Shown here: piece after piece, positions 6,591 to 14,603 of the stretch
Position numbering within the stretch: the first letter of the stretch is position 1
Layout of the letters: each line of letters opens with the position of its first letter
Source: Candidatus Omnitrophota bacterium
GTDB lineage: Bacteria; Omnitrophota; Gorgyraeia; Zapsychrales; Zapsychraceae
DNA length: 33,577 nucleotides
Assembly (NCBI GenBank): GCA_018812705.1
Contig: JAHJCZ010000125.1
Span: 1-33,577, forward strand
Direction: 5' to 3'
Program-made: the position numbers and the translations under genes
The notes under the pieces: model-generated
Seen by the model: the letters and a program-made list of their open reading frames with translations, nothing else
Told to the model about the DNA's origin: nothing
The model's database searches: none

Positions 6591-9014
6591 ATGGATGATA
6601 TAATACGTTGTCTCCTAGTTGAAGACAATACTACAGATGCTAAATTGATCGAGGTGATGCTTAGGCGCAGTATGCTCCAGGAATTTGATCTTGTCTTGAT
6701 CGATAATCTTGCAGATTCAATTGAGCATATTCTTAACAATAGAGTTGATGTTATTATTCTCGATCTTATATTGCCCGACTGCAATGGTTTAGAAACATTT
6801 CTTACTTTACAAGCAAAGAGCAATGATATCCCTACAATAATTTTATCCGGATTGGATGATAGAGAAATTGCGATAAGAGCGGTCAGTTTGGGCGCTCAAG
6901 ATTATATTGTCAAAGGTGATGTTGAAGGCAGATTCTTATCAAAATCTATTCTGTATTCCATTCAAAGAGTAAAATCCGAAAGAATTTTAAAAGAAAGAGA
7001 AAAAGAAAAACAGCTTGTCCTTGATAATATGGTAAGTGGTTTTGCTACACATGAAATGCTCTATGATGAGTCCGGGGTTGGCTATGATTGCCGTATCAAT
7101 GAAGTTAATCCGAGGTTCATGAAGTTGATGAATTGTTCAGATCCAACTGGAAAAACGATATTGGAGATAAATCCAAAATGGGATAAGTCGTGGATAAAGA
7201 TCTTTGAAGAAGTTGTTAAAACTGGCGAAGCTAGGGATTTTGACAAGGCTGATAATGGAAAATGGTGGCATTATAATATTTTTAAAATAAAAGAAAACGA
7301 ATTTGCTACTATTTTTCAAGATATTACGGCTAGAAAAAATAATGAAGAAAAGTTAAAGAAATTATCAATGGCTGTTGAACAAAGTTCAGCATCAGTATTC
7401 ATAACAGATAAGAACGGTATAATTGAGTATGTAAATCCTAGGTTTGTAGAAGTGTCGGGATTTGATCTTAGTGAGGCTGTCGGTCAGAAACCTAGCATAT
7501 TAAAATCAGGATATACTGGAGAGGAGCAATACAGGGACCTATGGGAAACTATTGTTTCTGGTGAAGTGTGGCGTGGTGAACTTTATAACAGAAGGAAAAA
7601 TGGAGATTACTTCTGGGAGCATGTGACCGTTTCATCAATTAAAGAGGAAAATGGCGAAATAACACATTATGTAGCCGTGAAAGAAGATGTTACTATAAAC
7701 AAGGAATATGAGAAAAAGATCGTAAGGCAAGCTAATTTCGATTCTCTTACCGAGCTGCCTAACAGGATGCTTGCAGTTGACCGATTATCTCAGGCTATTT
7801 CAAGAGCGCAAAGAGAGAAAAAGCTTGTTATGGTAATGGTAATAGACCTTGATCAATTTAAGGTAGTTAATGATACTTTGGGCCATATGTTTGGTGATGA
7901 ATTGCTGGTTGAGGCTGCCCGCAGGTTATTATTCGCAGTTAGGGGGACCGATACAGTTGCAAGGCTTGGGGGAGATGAGTTTTTAGTTATTTTGCCTGAC
8001 CTTGATGATGTGAGAAATTCAGTAATGATCGCTAATAAGATATTAGAAGCATTTTCTTCACCATTTGTTCTGGATGGAAAAGAGCATTTTGTTACGGCAA
8101 GTATTGGCATGACGGTTTTTCCTGAAGACGGGATCGATCCTTATGCTCTTTTGAGAAATGCTGATGCGGCTATGTATCGAGCAAAAGAAGATACGCGAAA
8201 TACATTTCGATTTTTTACTCCGGTAATGAATGAAAGAATTGTTGATAGGATGAATATTGAAAGTAATTTGCGTCATGCTATTGAAAAGGATGAGTTCTTT
8301 TTGGTTTATCAGCCACTTGTAGATATGAAGGGGTCTTTCGTAGGAGCAGAAGCTTTGCTTAGGTGGAATAATCCTAGCGCAGGTTTAGTTATGCCGGATA
8401 AGTTCATTTCTTTAGCTGAAGAAACGGGACTGATCGTTCCTATAGGGAATTGGGTTTTGGAAAATGCGTGTAAACAGGCGAAGTCCTGGATGGATCAAAT
8501 GGGAATTAAGTTTAAAATATCGATAAATGTCTCATCAAGGCAGTTTAAAGGAAATGATATCGTTAAGTCCGTGATCGACACTCTTAGAGAAACGGGTCTT
8601 GAGCCAAGTTGTCTTGAGCTTGAGGTTACAGAAAGAATGTTGATTGAAGATGCTCCAAGGACCAGCAGAATACTTAATCAGTTAAATGAAGTAGGGGTAA
8701 GGCTTTCTATTGATGATTTTGGTACAGGATATTCTGCTTTGAGCTATTTGAAGAAATATCCATTCCATACTCTGAAAATAGATAGGGCCTTTGTTCGCGA
8801 TATTACCATAGATGTTGAGGATGCAGCTCTTTCTACAGCTATAATCGCGATGGCCCATAGTCTTGGCCTTGAAGTTATTGGTGAAGGTGTAGAGACAGAA
8901 GAGCAATTGGAGTTTTTACGTTTTAAAGGATGCGATTTTGTTCAGGGATTTTATTTTAGCAAGCCTTTAGTCCCGGTAGATTTCATTGAATTCGCTATAA
9001 AAAATTTGAAGTAA
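6591..9014 (+). CDS. REC-PAS-PAS-GGDEF-EAL bifunctional cyclic-di-GMP protein
   Basis: An 807-residue soluble response-regulator-type protein. The receiver (about 5-125) is complete: acidic pair E11-D12, phosphoacceptor D58 in IILDLILPD, S86 and K108. A degenerate PAS (about 140-250) and a clear PAS (about 260-375) follow, then GGDEF (about 380-545; motif 460-464, inhibition site RGTD 451-454) and EAL (about 555-805; motif 587-589, then NVSSRQF, EVTERML, DDFGTGYSAL, GEGVETEEQ and VQGFYFSKPL). All catalytic residues of both domains are present. From the second PAS onward it aligns closely with the preceding protein, so the pair arose by tandem duplication; this copy keeps the canonical residues that the first has lost. 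No dedicated kinase is adjacent, so its phosphodonor is unknown. A strong terminator ends the unit. Confidence 0.94.
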   Translation: MDDIIRCLLVEDNTTDAKLIEVMLRRSMLQEFDLVLIDNLADSIEHILNNRVDVIILDLILPDCNGLETFLTLQAKSNDIPTIILSGLDDREIAIRAVSLGAQDYIVKGDVEGRFLSKSILYSIQRVKSERILKEREKEKQLVLDNMVSGFATHEMLYDESGVGYDCRINEVNPRFMKLMNCSDPTGKTILEINPKWDKSWIKIFEEVVKTGEARDFDKADNGKWWHYNIFKIKENEFATIFQDITARKNNEEKLKKLSMAVEQSSASVFITDKNGIIEYVNPRFVEVSGFDLSEAVGQKPSILKSGYTGEEQYRDLWETIVSGEVWRGELYNRRKNGDYFWEHVTVSSIKEENGEITHYVAVKEDVTINKEYEKKIVRQANFDSLTELPNRMLAVDRLSQAISRAQREKKLVMVMVIDLDQFKVVNDTLGHMFGDELLVEAARRLLFAVRGTDTVARLGGDEFLVILPDLDDVRNSVMIANKILEAFSSPFVLDGKEHFVTASIGMTVFPEDGIDPYALLRNADAAMYRAKEDTRNTFRFFTPVMNERIVDRMNIESNLRHAIEKDEFFLVYQPLVDMKGSFVGAEALLRWNNPSAGLVMPDKFISLAEETGLIVPIGNWVLENACKQAKSWMDQMGIKFKISINVSSRQFKGNDIVKSVIDTLRETGLEPSCLELEVTERMLIEDAPRTSRILNQLNEVGVRLSIDDFGTGYSALSYLKKYPFHTLKIDRAFVRDITIDVEDAALSTAIIAMAHSLGLEVIGEGVETEEQLEFLRFKGCDFVQGFYFSKPLVPVDFIEFAIKNLK

Positions 9015-9019
9015 TTTTT

Positions 9020-9072
9020 AAAGCCCTATTAAACTTGTTTAAAACTTTGTTTAATGGGGCTTTTTCTTTTTT
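9020..9072 (+). terminator. Intrinsic terminator after the second GGDEF-EAL gene
   Basis: AAAGCCC and ATTAAAC pair with GTTTAAT and GGGCTTT across a loop, followed by a T-rich tract (9061-9073). It closes the c-di-GMP block. Confidence 0.8.
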
Positions 9073-9096
9073 TGCCTTATGGGAAAATTTTGTTCT

Positions 9097-9125
9097 CGTT
9101 CTTTAATGCAAAGCGTTAAAGAACG
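9097..9125 (-). terminator. Hairpin starting at the 3' end of tRNA-Ser(GGA)
   Basis: On the minus strand CGTTCTTTAA, a 9-nt loop and TTAAAGAACG form a 10-bp perfect stem whose first bases are the tRNA discriminator region. AGAACAAAATTTTCC follows. It probably serves as a terminator or 3'-processing signal; the T-run is short. Confidence 0.5.
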
Positions 9126-9208
9126 GAGAGGGAGAGATTCGAACTCTCGGTACATTTCTATACACACGCTTTCCAAGCGTGCGCCTTAAACCACTCGGCC
9201 ACCTCTCC
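9124..9208 (-). tRNA. tRNA-Ser(GGA)
   Basis: The minus strand folds as a class II tRNA: acceptor GGAGAGG/CCTCTCC with discriminator G, anticodon stem CACGC/GCGTG around the loop TTGGAAA (anticodon GGA, reading UCC/UCU serine codons), a long variable arm, and T-arm GAGAG-TTCGAAT-CTCTC. CCA is not encoded, so a CCA-adding enzyme is needed. A TATTAT box lies upstream without a clear -35. Confidence 0.95.
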
Positions 9209-9230
9209 AAAAATAATATGTTCGATAAAT

Positions 9231-9266
9231 TAAAAATTTAGGACAGGCTTTATAAAAAGCCTGCCC
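9231..9266 (-). terminator. Intrinsic terminator after the ferredoxin gene
   Basis: On the minus strand GGGCAGGCTTT pairs with AAAGCCTGTCC (one G-U) and is followed by TAAATTTTTAATTT. It separates the ferredoxin from the downstream tRNA-Ser. Confidence 0.7.
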
Positions 9267-9291
9267 TAATAAGCTCTATTGAAAGGATTTG

Positions 9292-9459
9292 TTATTCTGC
9301 GACTATTGCTTCAACAGGGCAGACGTTAACACATGCACCACAATCGATGCAGGCATCAGCATTGATCACGTAAATATCGCCTTCGCTGATACATTCTACT
9401 GGGCATTCTGGGACACATGTTCCGCAGGCTGTGCATTTGTTGGTAATTTTATGAGACAT
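9292..9459 (-). CDS. 2[4Fe-4S] ferredoxin
   Basis: A 55-residue electron carrier of the bacterial (clostridial-type) ferredoxin family, acting in the cytoplasm between oxidoreductases. It begins MSHKITNKCTACGTC. Two complete CxxCxxCxxxCP clusters are visible: C9, C12, C15, C19-P20 and C37, C40, C43, C47-P48; C23 is an extra cysteine. The 55-residue length is normal for the family. The ATG has an AGGAG Shine-Dalgarno seven bases upstream on the minus strand. The gene has its own promoter and terminator and stands alone between plus-strand genes, so its redox partner is not indicated by context. The family assignment is certain from the cysteine pattern. Confidence 0.95.
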   Translation of the reverse strand: MSHKITNKCTACGTCVPECPVECISEGDIYVINADACIDCGACVNVCPVEAIVAE

Positions 9460-9495
9460 TATTTACTCCTTTTTTTGAATTAGATTTATTAACTA

Positions 9496-9523
9496 ATAAT
9501 AACACAAAACATTATGTAAACAA
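9496..9523 (-). promoter_or_regulatory. Promoter of the ferredoxin gene
   Basis: On the minus strand TTGTTT (9518-9523), a 16-bp spacer and TATTAT (9496-9501), with an upstream TG giving an extended -10 (TGTTATTAT), the same -10 form seen at rex. It leaves a leader of about 30 nt with a good Shine-Dalgarno. Confidence 0.55.
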
Positions 9524-9728
9524 GCTTAACGCTAAAATTTTAAATTTCAATAAAAATTTTAATTCAGTGCGGAAGGCTAATAGGCAGTGGCGGTTTTGAA
9601 TTTTATAAAAATTGAATTGCACATTGAGGAAAAATAATGGAAATATTCGAAATATTCTGTATAATGCCCTTCAAAATGATCAATATTATGAATTTTATTT
9701 TTATTATAATATGGCATTGAGGTTTTGT

Positions 9729-10274
9729 ATGGATATTGAAAAAGCTTGGAACAGGGCTTTAAAAAATACAGAAATAATTCGCGCAAGGATAAAATCCTTA
9801 AGCGTTCATGGCGATACGCATGTGCCGTATGTGCTTTTGTCTGAAAGCACTATAAATATGGGAGATACGGTCGTAAGAACGGGTGAAGTTGTTGTGGCAA
9901 AACCTTCATTAATTGTCCCGCCGTTAAATCCTCAATTCAAAGGTTTTGATTTTGAAGAGGGGCAGCACATAGGTGAAGACTCATTGATCAATTTTTTAAT
10001 AGTTCGTGGAATCAGTTTACCATCTATGAAATATGACAATAAAACAAGTTCTCTGGATATTTTCGAAGGAAGGTTGTCAGAAGCCATTAAATATTATGAG
10101 AAGAATCTGCAGAGAAAAGAGAATATTAAGACCGGACTTATTGCCGGGCCTGAAGATTGTTGGCAAATTTCATTGCTGATATTTATTTGTTCTCAAATTT
10201 TAAAAGATGTGAATAGTGATATAAGAAAATTGCTGGATGATTACCGAAAAGGTATTGGTAATAGCTCAGAATAA
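9729..10274 (+). CDS. Conserved-looking hypothetical protein
   Basis: A 181-residue soluble protein that I do not recognise. It begins MDIEKAWNRALKNTEIIRAR; a central stretch (LLSESTINMGDTVVRTGEVVVAKP, given here in parts: LLSESTINMGD then TVVRTGEVVVAKP) looks beta-rich, is followed by a proline-rich segment and FKGFDFEE, and the C-terminal half is helical with RLSEAIKYYEKNL and a CW motif. There is no signal peptide or membrane helix. The open frame extends upstream to 9612, but those residues are low-complexity and AT-rich; the ATG at 9729 has TGAGG six bases upstream, so I start there. TATAAT boxes lie at 9660-9665 and 9705-9710 without good -35 elements. It ends 29 bp before the M16 protease, probably as one operon. 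Confidence 0.7.
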   Translation: MDIEKAWNRALKNTEIIRARIKSLSVHGDTHVPYVLLSESTINMGDTVVRTGEVVVAKPSLIVPPLNPQFKGFDFEEGQHIGEDSLINFLIVRGISLPSMKYDNKTSSLDIFEGRLSEAIKYYEKNLQRKENIKTGLIAGPEDCWQISLLIFICSQILKDVNSDIRKLLDDYRKGIGNSSE

Positions 10275-10303
10275 AAACCGTATATTTAATTCTGGAGGAA
10301 AAT

Positions 10304-12952
10304 ATGAAGAAGTTCTTGCCGATATTGATTTTATTATTGCTTTTATCTAACAGCAAGTCAGTTTTTGCGTCTAAAAAGAAATGTTCCGAGCTTCCGTCTT
10401 CAAGCAGCGAGGATTTTGTAGAGAAAATAAAAACAACAAGAACGGTTTTTGATAACGGGCTTACTGTTCTGGTTTCTGAAATACCAACAAGCCCTTTTGC
10501 GTCGGTTTACATTTTAGTAAAGACGGGATCTGTTACTGAAGGAAAATATCTTGGAAGCGGTATTACTCATTTTGTTGAGCACATGCTTTTTAAAGGCACG
10601 GATAAAAGAGGGGTCGGCGAGATTCCTGCGCAAGTGAATTCAGTCGGAGGAAGTATCAATGCGCAAACAGGAAAAGACCATACTATATATACTATAACTC
10701 TACCTTATGAAGAATTTGATGTTGCGCTTGATGTTCTGTCTGACATGATCGTTAATCCTCGAATGGATGCTGAGGAAATGGAGAAAGAAAGAAAGGTTAT
10801 TATAGCTGAAATGAGGATGCATAGGGATAACCCGGACAGGGAATTGGCGCGTATGGCCTTTGAGAATATTTATAAATTCCATCCTTATAAATATGAGATC
10901 ATAGGAGAGGAATCATTGTTCAGGAAGATATCGAATGAGGACCTGAAAGACTATTATAAAACCCATTATTCCCCTAACAATATGATCCTTTCAATAGCAG
11001 GCAATGTCAGAACTGATGAAGTTATAAAAAAGGCCCAAAAGGCTTTTGAGGGTTTTGAAAGGCAAAGATATGTGGTCAGAAATGTAGATCAGGAACCAGA
11101 GCAGATAGGTGAAAGGCGCATGGAAAAAACATATCCTGTCGCAATTTCCAGGATGTCGATAGGTTTTTCCGGTGTTAGGCTACTGGACAAGGACCTTTTT
11201 CCTTTAGATGTTCTATCAATAATACTTGGATATGGAAGGAGTTCTCGTTTATATAGCAGGATATATGAAGAGAAAAATTTAGTTTATAGCATAAATTCTT
11301 CAAACTATACGCCTGTTGATAAGGGGGCATTTGAGATCGAGTGCGTGCTGGAAGAAAAGAACATTGATGAAACAATTGAAGAGGTCGTTGGGGTGATAGA
11401 AGCCCTTAAGAAAAAAGGTATCAATAAGAACGAGTTGGAGAAAGCAAGAAGATGGGTTTTAAAGGATTATATTTTTGGACGGCAACAATCTTCTCAGTTA
11501 GCCGGGACAAATGCTTATGATGAGGCTTTTGCCGGTGATTATCGATTTTCAAAGAGATATGTTGAGGGTATTGAAAAAGTAGCTGTGGAAGATGTTTTGA
11601 GGGTTGCAGAACAGTATTTAAATAGGGAGAATATGAGCGTTTCAATTCTTAGGCCTCAAGGAGAAAAGGCAGCTGATGTTGCGGATCCCGAAGAAGTAAG
11701 GGTTCCGGCTATTAATAAATATGTTTTAGATAATGGCATAACTGTTTTGTTAAGTGAGGACCATTCGTTCAATGTTGCGACGATAAGAGCTGCTTTTTAT
11801 GGTGGGTTACGTCAGGAACCGGAAGATCTAAGAGGCATATCCAGCATGATGACAAGCTTGTGGACTAAAGGCACAAAGTCTTTTGAGTCAAGCGAGATCG
11901 CAGAGTTAAGTGAATCATTGGGCATTGAGTATAATTCATTTTCTGGAAGAAATAGTTTTGGGGTAAGCTTAAGGTTTTTGCCGGTTGATTTTCAAAAGGC
12001 GTTTGAGCTTTTTAAAGATACTATCAAGGACCCGGTTTTTCCTAAAGGCGAAATGCCTCAGGTCAAAGAGCGGATGAAGGCAAGCATACGTTCCAAAAAA
12101 GATAATATTTATAGTTATGCAGATCAAGCTTTGAGAGAAGAGCTTTTCAAAGATAACACTTTCAAATATGATTCGTTGGGTACCGTTGAAACATTGGACG
12201 CTATTGGAAGAGATGATATCCTTGGATTCTATGAAGGGTTCTTAAAGGGCAGTAATCTTGTAATTGCCGTGTTCGGCAACATTGATGAACAGCAGGTCCT
12301 TAATGATATCAAGAAGGATTTTGGGTTCATGAAAAAGGGAAGCGTCGACCTTAAATACACATATGAAAAAGAAATGTCTGTGGCAAAGGTAAAGGAGCTA
12401 GAGCTCGATAAAAAAGAGGCTATTGTATTGTTTGGATTTCAAGGGCCATTTCTTGATGGGGAGGACAGGTATGGGGTTGAGGTATTAACTGAAATATTAG
12501 GCTCTTCTTTCAACGGCAGGCTTTTTAATGTTGTACGGGAAAAATTTGGTAAGGCATACACGTTGGGAGGAGATTACCTTCCAAGTAAAGATGCGGGATA
12601 CATAAGCCTGTTCGTTAAAACTTCACCTGAAAATGTTGAGAAGGTTAAGGACCTGGTCTTAGGAGAGATCAATGACCTTAGAGCGAATATCATGGCGGAT
12701 AAAGATGTATCGGATATTAAGATGCATTTAAAAGGTGTTTATAAAAGGAATCTGGAAACAAGTTATAATTTGAGCTTTGTATGCTTGTTGGACCAGCTTT
12801 ACGGATTTGGGTTTGACTACTATAAGAAATATGATGAAAGTATAAATTCTATTACACCTGCGATGATCAAGGATCTAGCTGTCAAATATTTGGATCCTGA
12901 TAAAATGGCAATTGTCATAGTAAGGCCAGAAAAAGAACAGAGTGAGGAATAG
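10304..12952 (+). CDS. Exported M16-family zinc metalloprotease, two-domain
   Basis: An 882-residue member of the insulinase/pitrilysin family, expected to degrade peptides or small proteins outside the cytoplasm. A signal peptide (about residues 1-22, hydrophobic LPILILLLLLSN) leads into two M16 repeats. The first carries the inverted zinc motif H89-F-V-E92-H93 in GITHFVEHMLFKGT and the third zinc ligand in the helix around E169 (KVIIAEMRMHRDNP). The second repeat, beginning near NGITVLLSEDHSFN, keeps the fold but has GISSMMTSLWTKGT in place of HxxEH, so it is non-catalytic and forms the other half of the peptide chamber; this active/inactive arrangement is standard for fused M16 proteins. 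The start is supported by GGAGG five bases upstream. The substrate is unknown. It is probably co-transcribed with the small upstream gene. Confidence 0.93.
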   Translation: MKKFLPILILLLLLSNSKSVFASKKKCSELPSSSSEDFVEKIKTTRTVFDNGLTVLVSEIPTSPFASVYILVKTGSVTEGKYLGSGITHFVEHMLFKGTDKRGVGEIPAQVNSVGGSINAQTGKDHTIYTITLPYEEFDVALDVLSDMIVNPRMDAEEMEKERKVIIAEMRMHRDNPDRELARMAFENIYKFHPYKYEIIGEESLFRKISNEDLKDYYKTHYSPNNMILSIAGNVRTDEVIKKAQKAFEGFERQRYVVRNVDQEPEQIGERRMEKTYPVAISRMSIGFSGVRLLDKDLFPLDVLSIILGYGRSSRLYSRIYEEKNLVYSINSSNYTPVDKGAFEIECVLEEKNIDETIEEVVGVIEALKKKGINKNELEKARRWVLKDYIFGRQQSSQLAGTNAYDEAFAGDYRFSKRYVEGIEKVAVEDVLRVAEQYLNRENMSVSILRPQGEKAADVADPEEVRVPAINKYVLDNGITVLLSEDHSFNVATIRAAFYGGLRQEPEDLRGISSMMTSLWTKGTKSFESSEIAELSESLGIEYNSFSGRNSFGVSLRFLPVDFQKAFELFKDTIKDPVFPKGEMPQVKERMKASIRSKKDNIYSYADQALREELFKDNTFKYDSLGTVETLDAIGRDDILGFYEGFLKGSNLVIAVFGNIDEQQVLNDIKKDFGFMKKGSVDLKYTYEKEMSVAKVKELELDKKEAIVLFGFQGPFLDGEDRYGVEVLTEILGSSFNGRLFNVVREKFGKAYTLGGDYLPSKDAGYISLFVKTSPENVEKVKDLVLGEINDLRANIMADKDVSDIKMHLKGVYKRNLETSYNLSFVCLLDQLYGFGFDYYKKYDESINSITPAMIKDLAVKYLDPDKMAIVIVRPEKEQSEE

Positions 12953-13048
12953 GTTAATCCTTTAATTAGTAACTCAAATTTGAAGTTTTAGTTTACATGA
13001 TTATAAAAGAATGGTAGATTAAAAAATACTTTTGAAGCAAAAACTATT

Positions 13049-13069
13049 AATATTCTATTAAAGAATATT
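13049..13069 (+). promoter_or_regulatory. Inverted repeat upstream of the CpaF-like gene
   Basis: AATATTC (13049-13055), seven bases, GAATATT (13063-13069): a perfect 7-bp inverted repeat of operator size just before the Shine-Dalgarno TGAGG (13077-13081). A TTGAAG at 13032-13037 with TATTAA at 13056-13061 (18-bp spacing) could be the promoter it overlaps. Such AT-rich palindromes arise by chance, so confidence is low. Confidence 0.25.
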
Positions 13070-13085
13070 ATTATTATGAGGCAAA

Positions 13086-14450
13086 ATGGATAGAAATAAG
13101 TTTATAGACCTGGAATTCAAACTGCTCGAAAAGCTCAGCGGGCATATGAACCTTATGCAGGCCCAAGCAGATAGAGAGCAAATAGTCGGCTTAGCTATTC
13201 AAGATTTGGTAAGTAAGGGTGAATTCTCTTATTTGAAGCCATTTTTTGAAAATGAAGAAAATAAGGTTGGTTTTATTGAAGGTTTTCTAACATACGGCAT
13301 TATCACAGAGATATTGTGTGATTATGATGCTGAAGATATTATCATCAACAATCTAAGGCCAATTTACATACATCATGCAAGAAAAGGGTTTATTTCTACT
13401 GGGAAGAAATTTTCGTCTCAGCGGGAGGTTGATCTTTTTATAGGAAAGCTTCTGCTTTTTGCCGGAAAAACCAAGCTGAAAAAAATAATGGATATTGAGC
13501 TGCATAATTTGGAAGGACGTGTTAATATCGCCCTTTCAAGTTTTGGACCGCAGGTCACTATTACTAAGGCCAAGGTAAATCCGTTAAGCATTATTGACTT
13601 GATACGTAAAGGAAGCATGAGTTATGAAGTCGCTGCTCAGTTATGGATATATCTGGAAGGATTGACGATCAGGCCGGCGAACATAATAATTGCAGGTGGT
13701 CCTGGCGTTGGTAAAACAACATTGATGAACGCGCTGTTCAGTTTTATCCCTGAGTCGGACAGGATGGTGATCATTGAGGATACTTTAGAATTGAACACTT
13801 TCCTGGAAGATAGCTGCTCGAGGCTGGAAAGTGATGCGGATACGACTCTTGCAGACCTGGTCAGGAATAGTTTGAGAATGCGTCCTGAAAGGATAATTAT
13901 CGGAGAGGTTAGAGGGGAAGAAGCAAAGGACATGATCACTGCCTGTAACGTCGGAAAGTATTGTATGGGCACGATCCATGCTCTTACTTCAAGAGAAGCT
14001 ATCATCAGGCTTCAGAACGAACCGATGAATATTCCCGACATGCTTGTTAATTTGATCGACGTTTTTATTGTGCTAAAGAGATATCACACACATGATAAGA
14101 TCTTTAGGGTAGTTGAAGAGATAAGCGAGACCAGCGGGATGGAGCAGCTTAAAATATTATTGTCCCAGGTTTATAAATTCGATAAAGAGACAATGACCCA
14201 AAAGCAAGTCAACCCGAGCACCATATTCCGTGACCGCCTGGCATCACAATCAGGTCTAACGCCAAAAGATGTTATGCAAGAGCACATGATAAGGGCTTTT
14301 GTCTTAAGGGTCATGGACGAGAAAGATATAAATACTATTAAAGAAGTCTCGACATTATGCCGTGCATACAATAGAAAGCCTGTAGAGACAATCGAGGCTT
14401 TAGGCTACGACCGAAGTGAGCTGCTAGGAGAGAAAAAAACAAAGATTTGA
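13086..14450 (+). CDS. CpaF/TadA-like secretion or pilus ATPase
   Basis: A 454-residue cytoplasmic ATPase of the type II/IV secretion superfamily, closest by eye to CpaF, the motor of Tad/Flp pilus systems. An N-terminal helical domain (about 1-185) precedes the RecA-like core: Walker A GGPGVGKT (204-211), the Asp-box-like ESDRMVIIEDTLEL, and Walker B IIIGEVRG with E274, then the histidine box MGTIHALTS. After the core (about residue 340) there is a further C-terminal region of roughly 110 residues that I cannot assign. The start has TGAGG four bases upstream. No pilin, prepilin peptidase, secretin or TadB/C genes are in the window, so it is an orphan here. tRNA-Arg begins nine bases after its stop codon. 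Confidence 0.9.
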   Translation: MDRNKFIDLEFKLLEKLSGHMNLMQAQADREQIVGLAIQDLVSKGEFSYLKPFFENEENKVGFIEGFLTYGIITEILCDYDAEDIIINNLRPIYIHHARKGFISTGKKFSSQREVDLFIGKLLLFAGKTKLKKIMDIELHNLEGRVNIALSSFGPQVTITKAKVNPLSIIDLIRKGSMSYEVAAQLWIYLEGLTIRPANIIIAGGPGVGKTTLMNALFSFIPESDRMVIIEDTLELNTFLEDSCSRLESDADTTLADLVRNSLRMRPERIIIGEVRGEEAKDMITACNVGKYCMGTIHALTSREAIIRLQNEPMNIPDMLVNLIDVFIVLKRYHTHDKIFRVVEEISETSGMEQLKILLSQVYKFDKETMTQKQVNPSTIFRDRLASQSGLTPKDVMQEHMIRAFVLRVMDEKDINTIKEVSTLCRAYNRKPVETIEALGYDRSELLGEKKTKI

Positions 14451-14458
14451 TGAAGATT

Positions 14459-14532
14459 GCGCCCGTAGCTCAATTGGATAGAGTACGTGCCTACGGAGCA
14501 CGGAGTTGGAGGTTCGAATCCCCCCGGGCGCG
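14459..14532 (+). tRNA. tRNA-Arg(ACG)
   Basis: A 74-nt cloverleaf: acceptor GCGCCCG/CGGGCGC with discriminator G, D-stem GCTC/GAGT, anticodon stem CGTGC/GCACG around CTACGGA (anticodon ACG), T-loop TTCGAAT. The T-stem GGAGG/CCCCC has an A51-C63 mismatch. CCA is not encoded and six Ts follow directly. A34 must be deaminated to inosine to read CGU, CGC and CGA; the enzyme gene tadA is the next gene downstream. Confidence 0.95.
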
Positions 14533-14555
14533 TTTTTTAATCTAGTTCAGTTACG

Positions 14556-14582
14556 GATCCAAAGTATTTTGGATCTTTTTTT
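14556..14582 (+). terminator. Intrinsic terminator between tRNA-Arg and tadA
   Basis: GATCCAAA (14556-14563), a 4-nt loop, TTTGGATC (14568-14575) and seven Ts. It would end the transcript carrying the CpaF-like gene and/or the tRNA. Confidence 0.85.
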
Positions 14583-14603
14583 ATGTGCTAAAGAGAAAAA
14601 ATT

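Noticed and set aside
9289-9483. Plus-strand open frame of 64 codons
   Set aside because: It is antisense to the ferredoxin gene, whose minus-strand cysteine motifs, Shine-Dalgarno and promoter are decisive.
9612-9728. Upstream extension of the hypothetical protein
   Set aside because: The extra 39 residues are AT-driven low complexity (runs of Asn, Tyr, Phe), and a TATAAT lies within; the ATG at 9729 has a Shine-Dalgarno.
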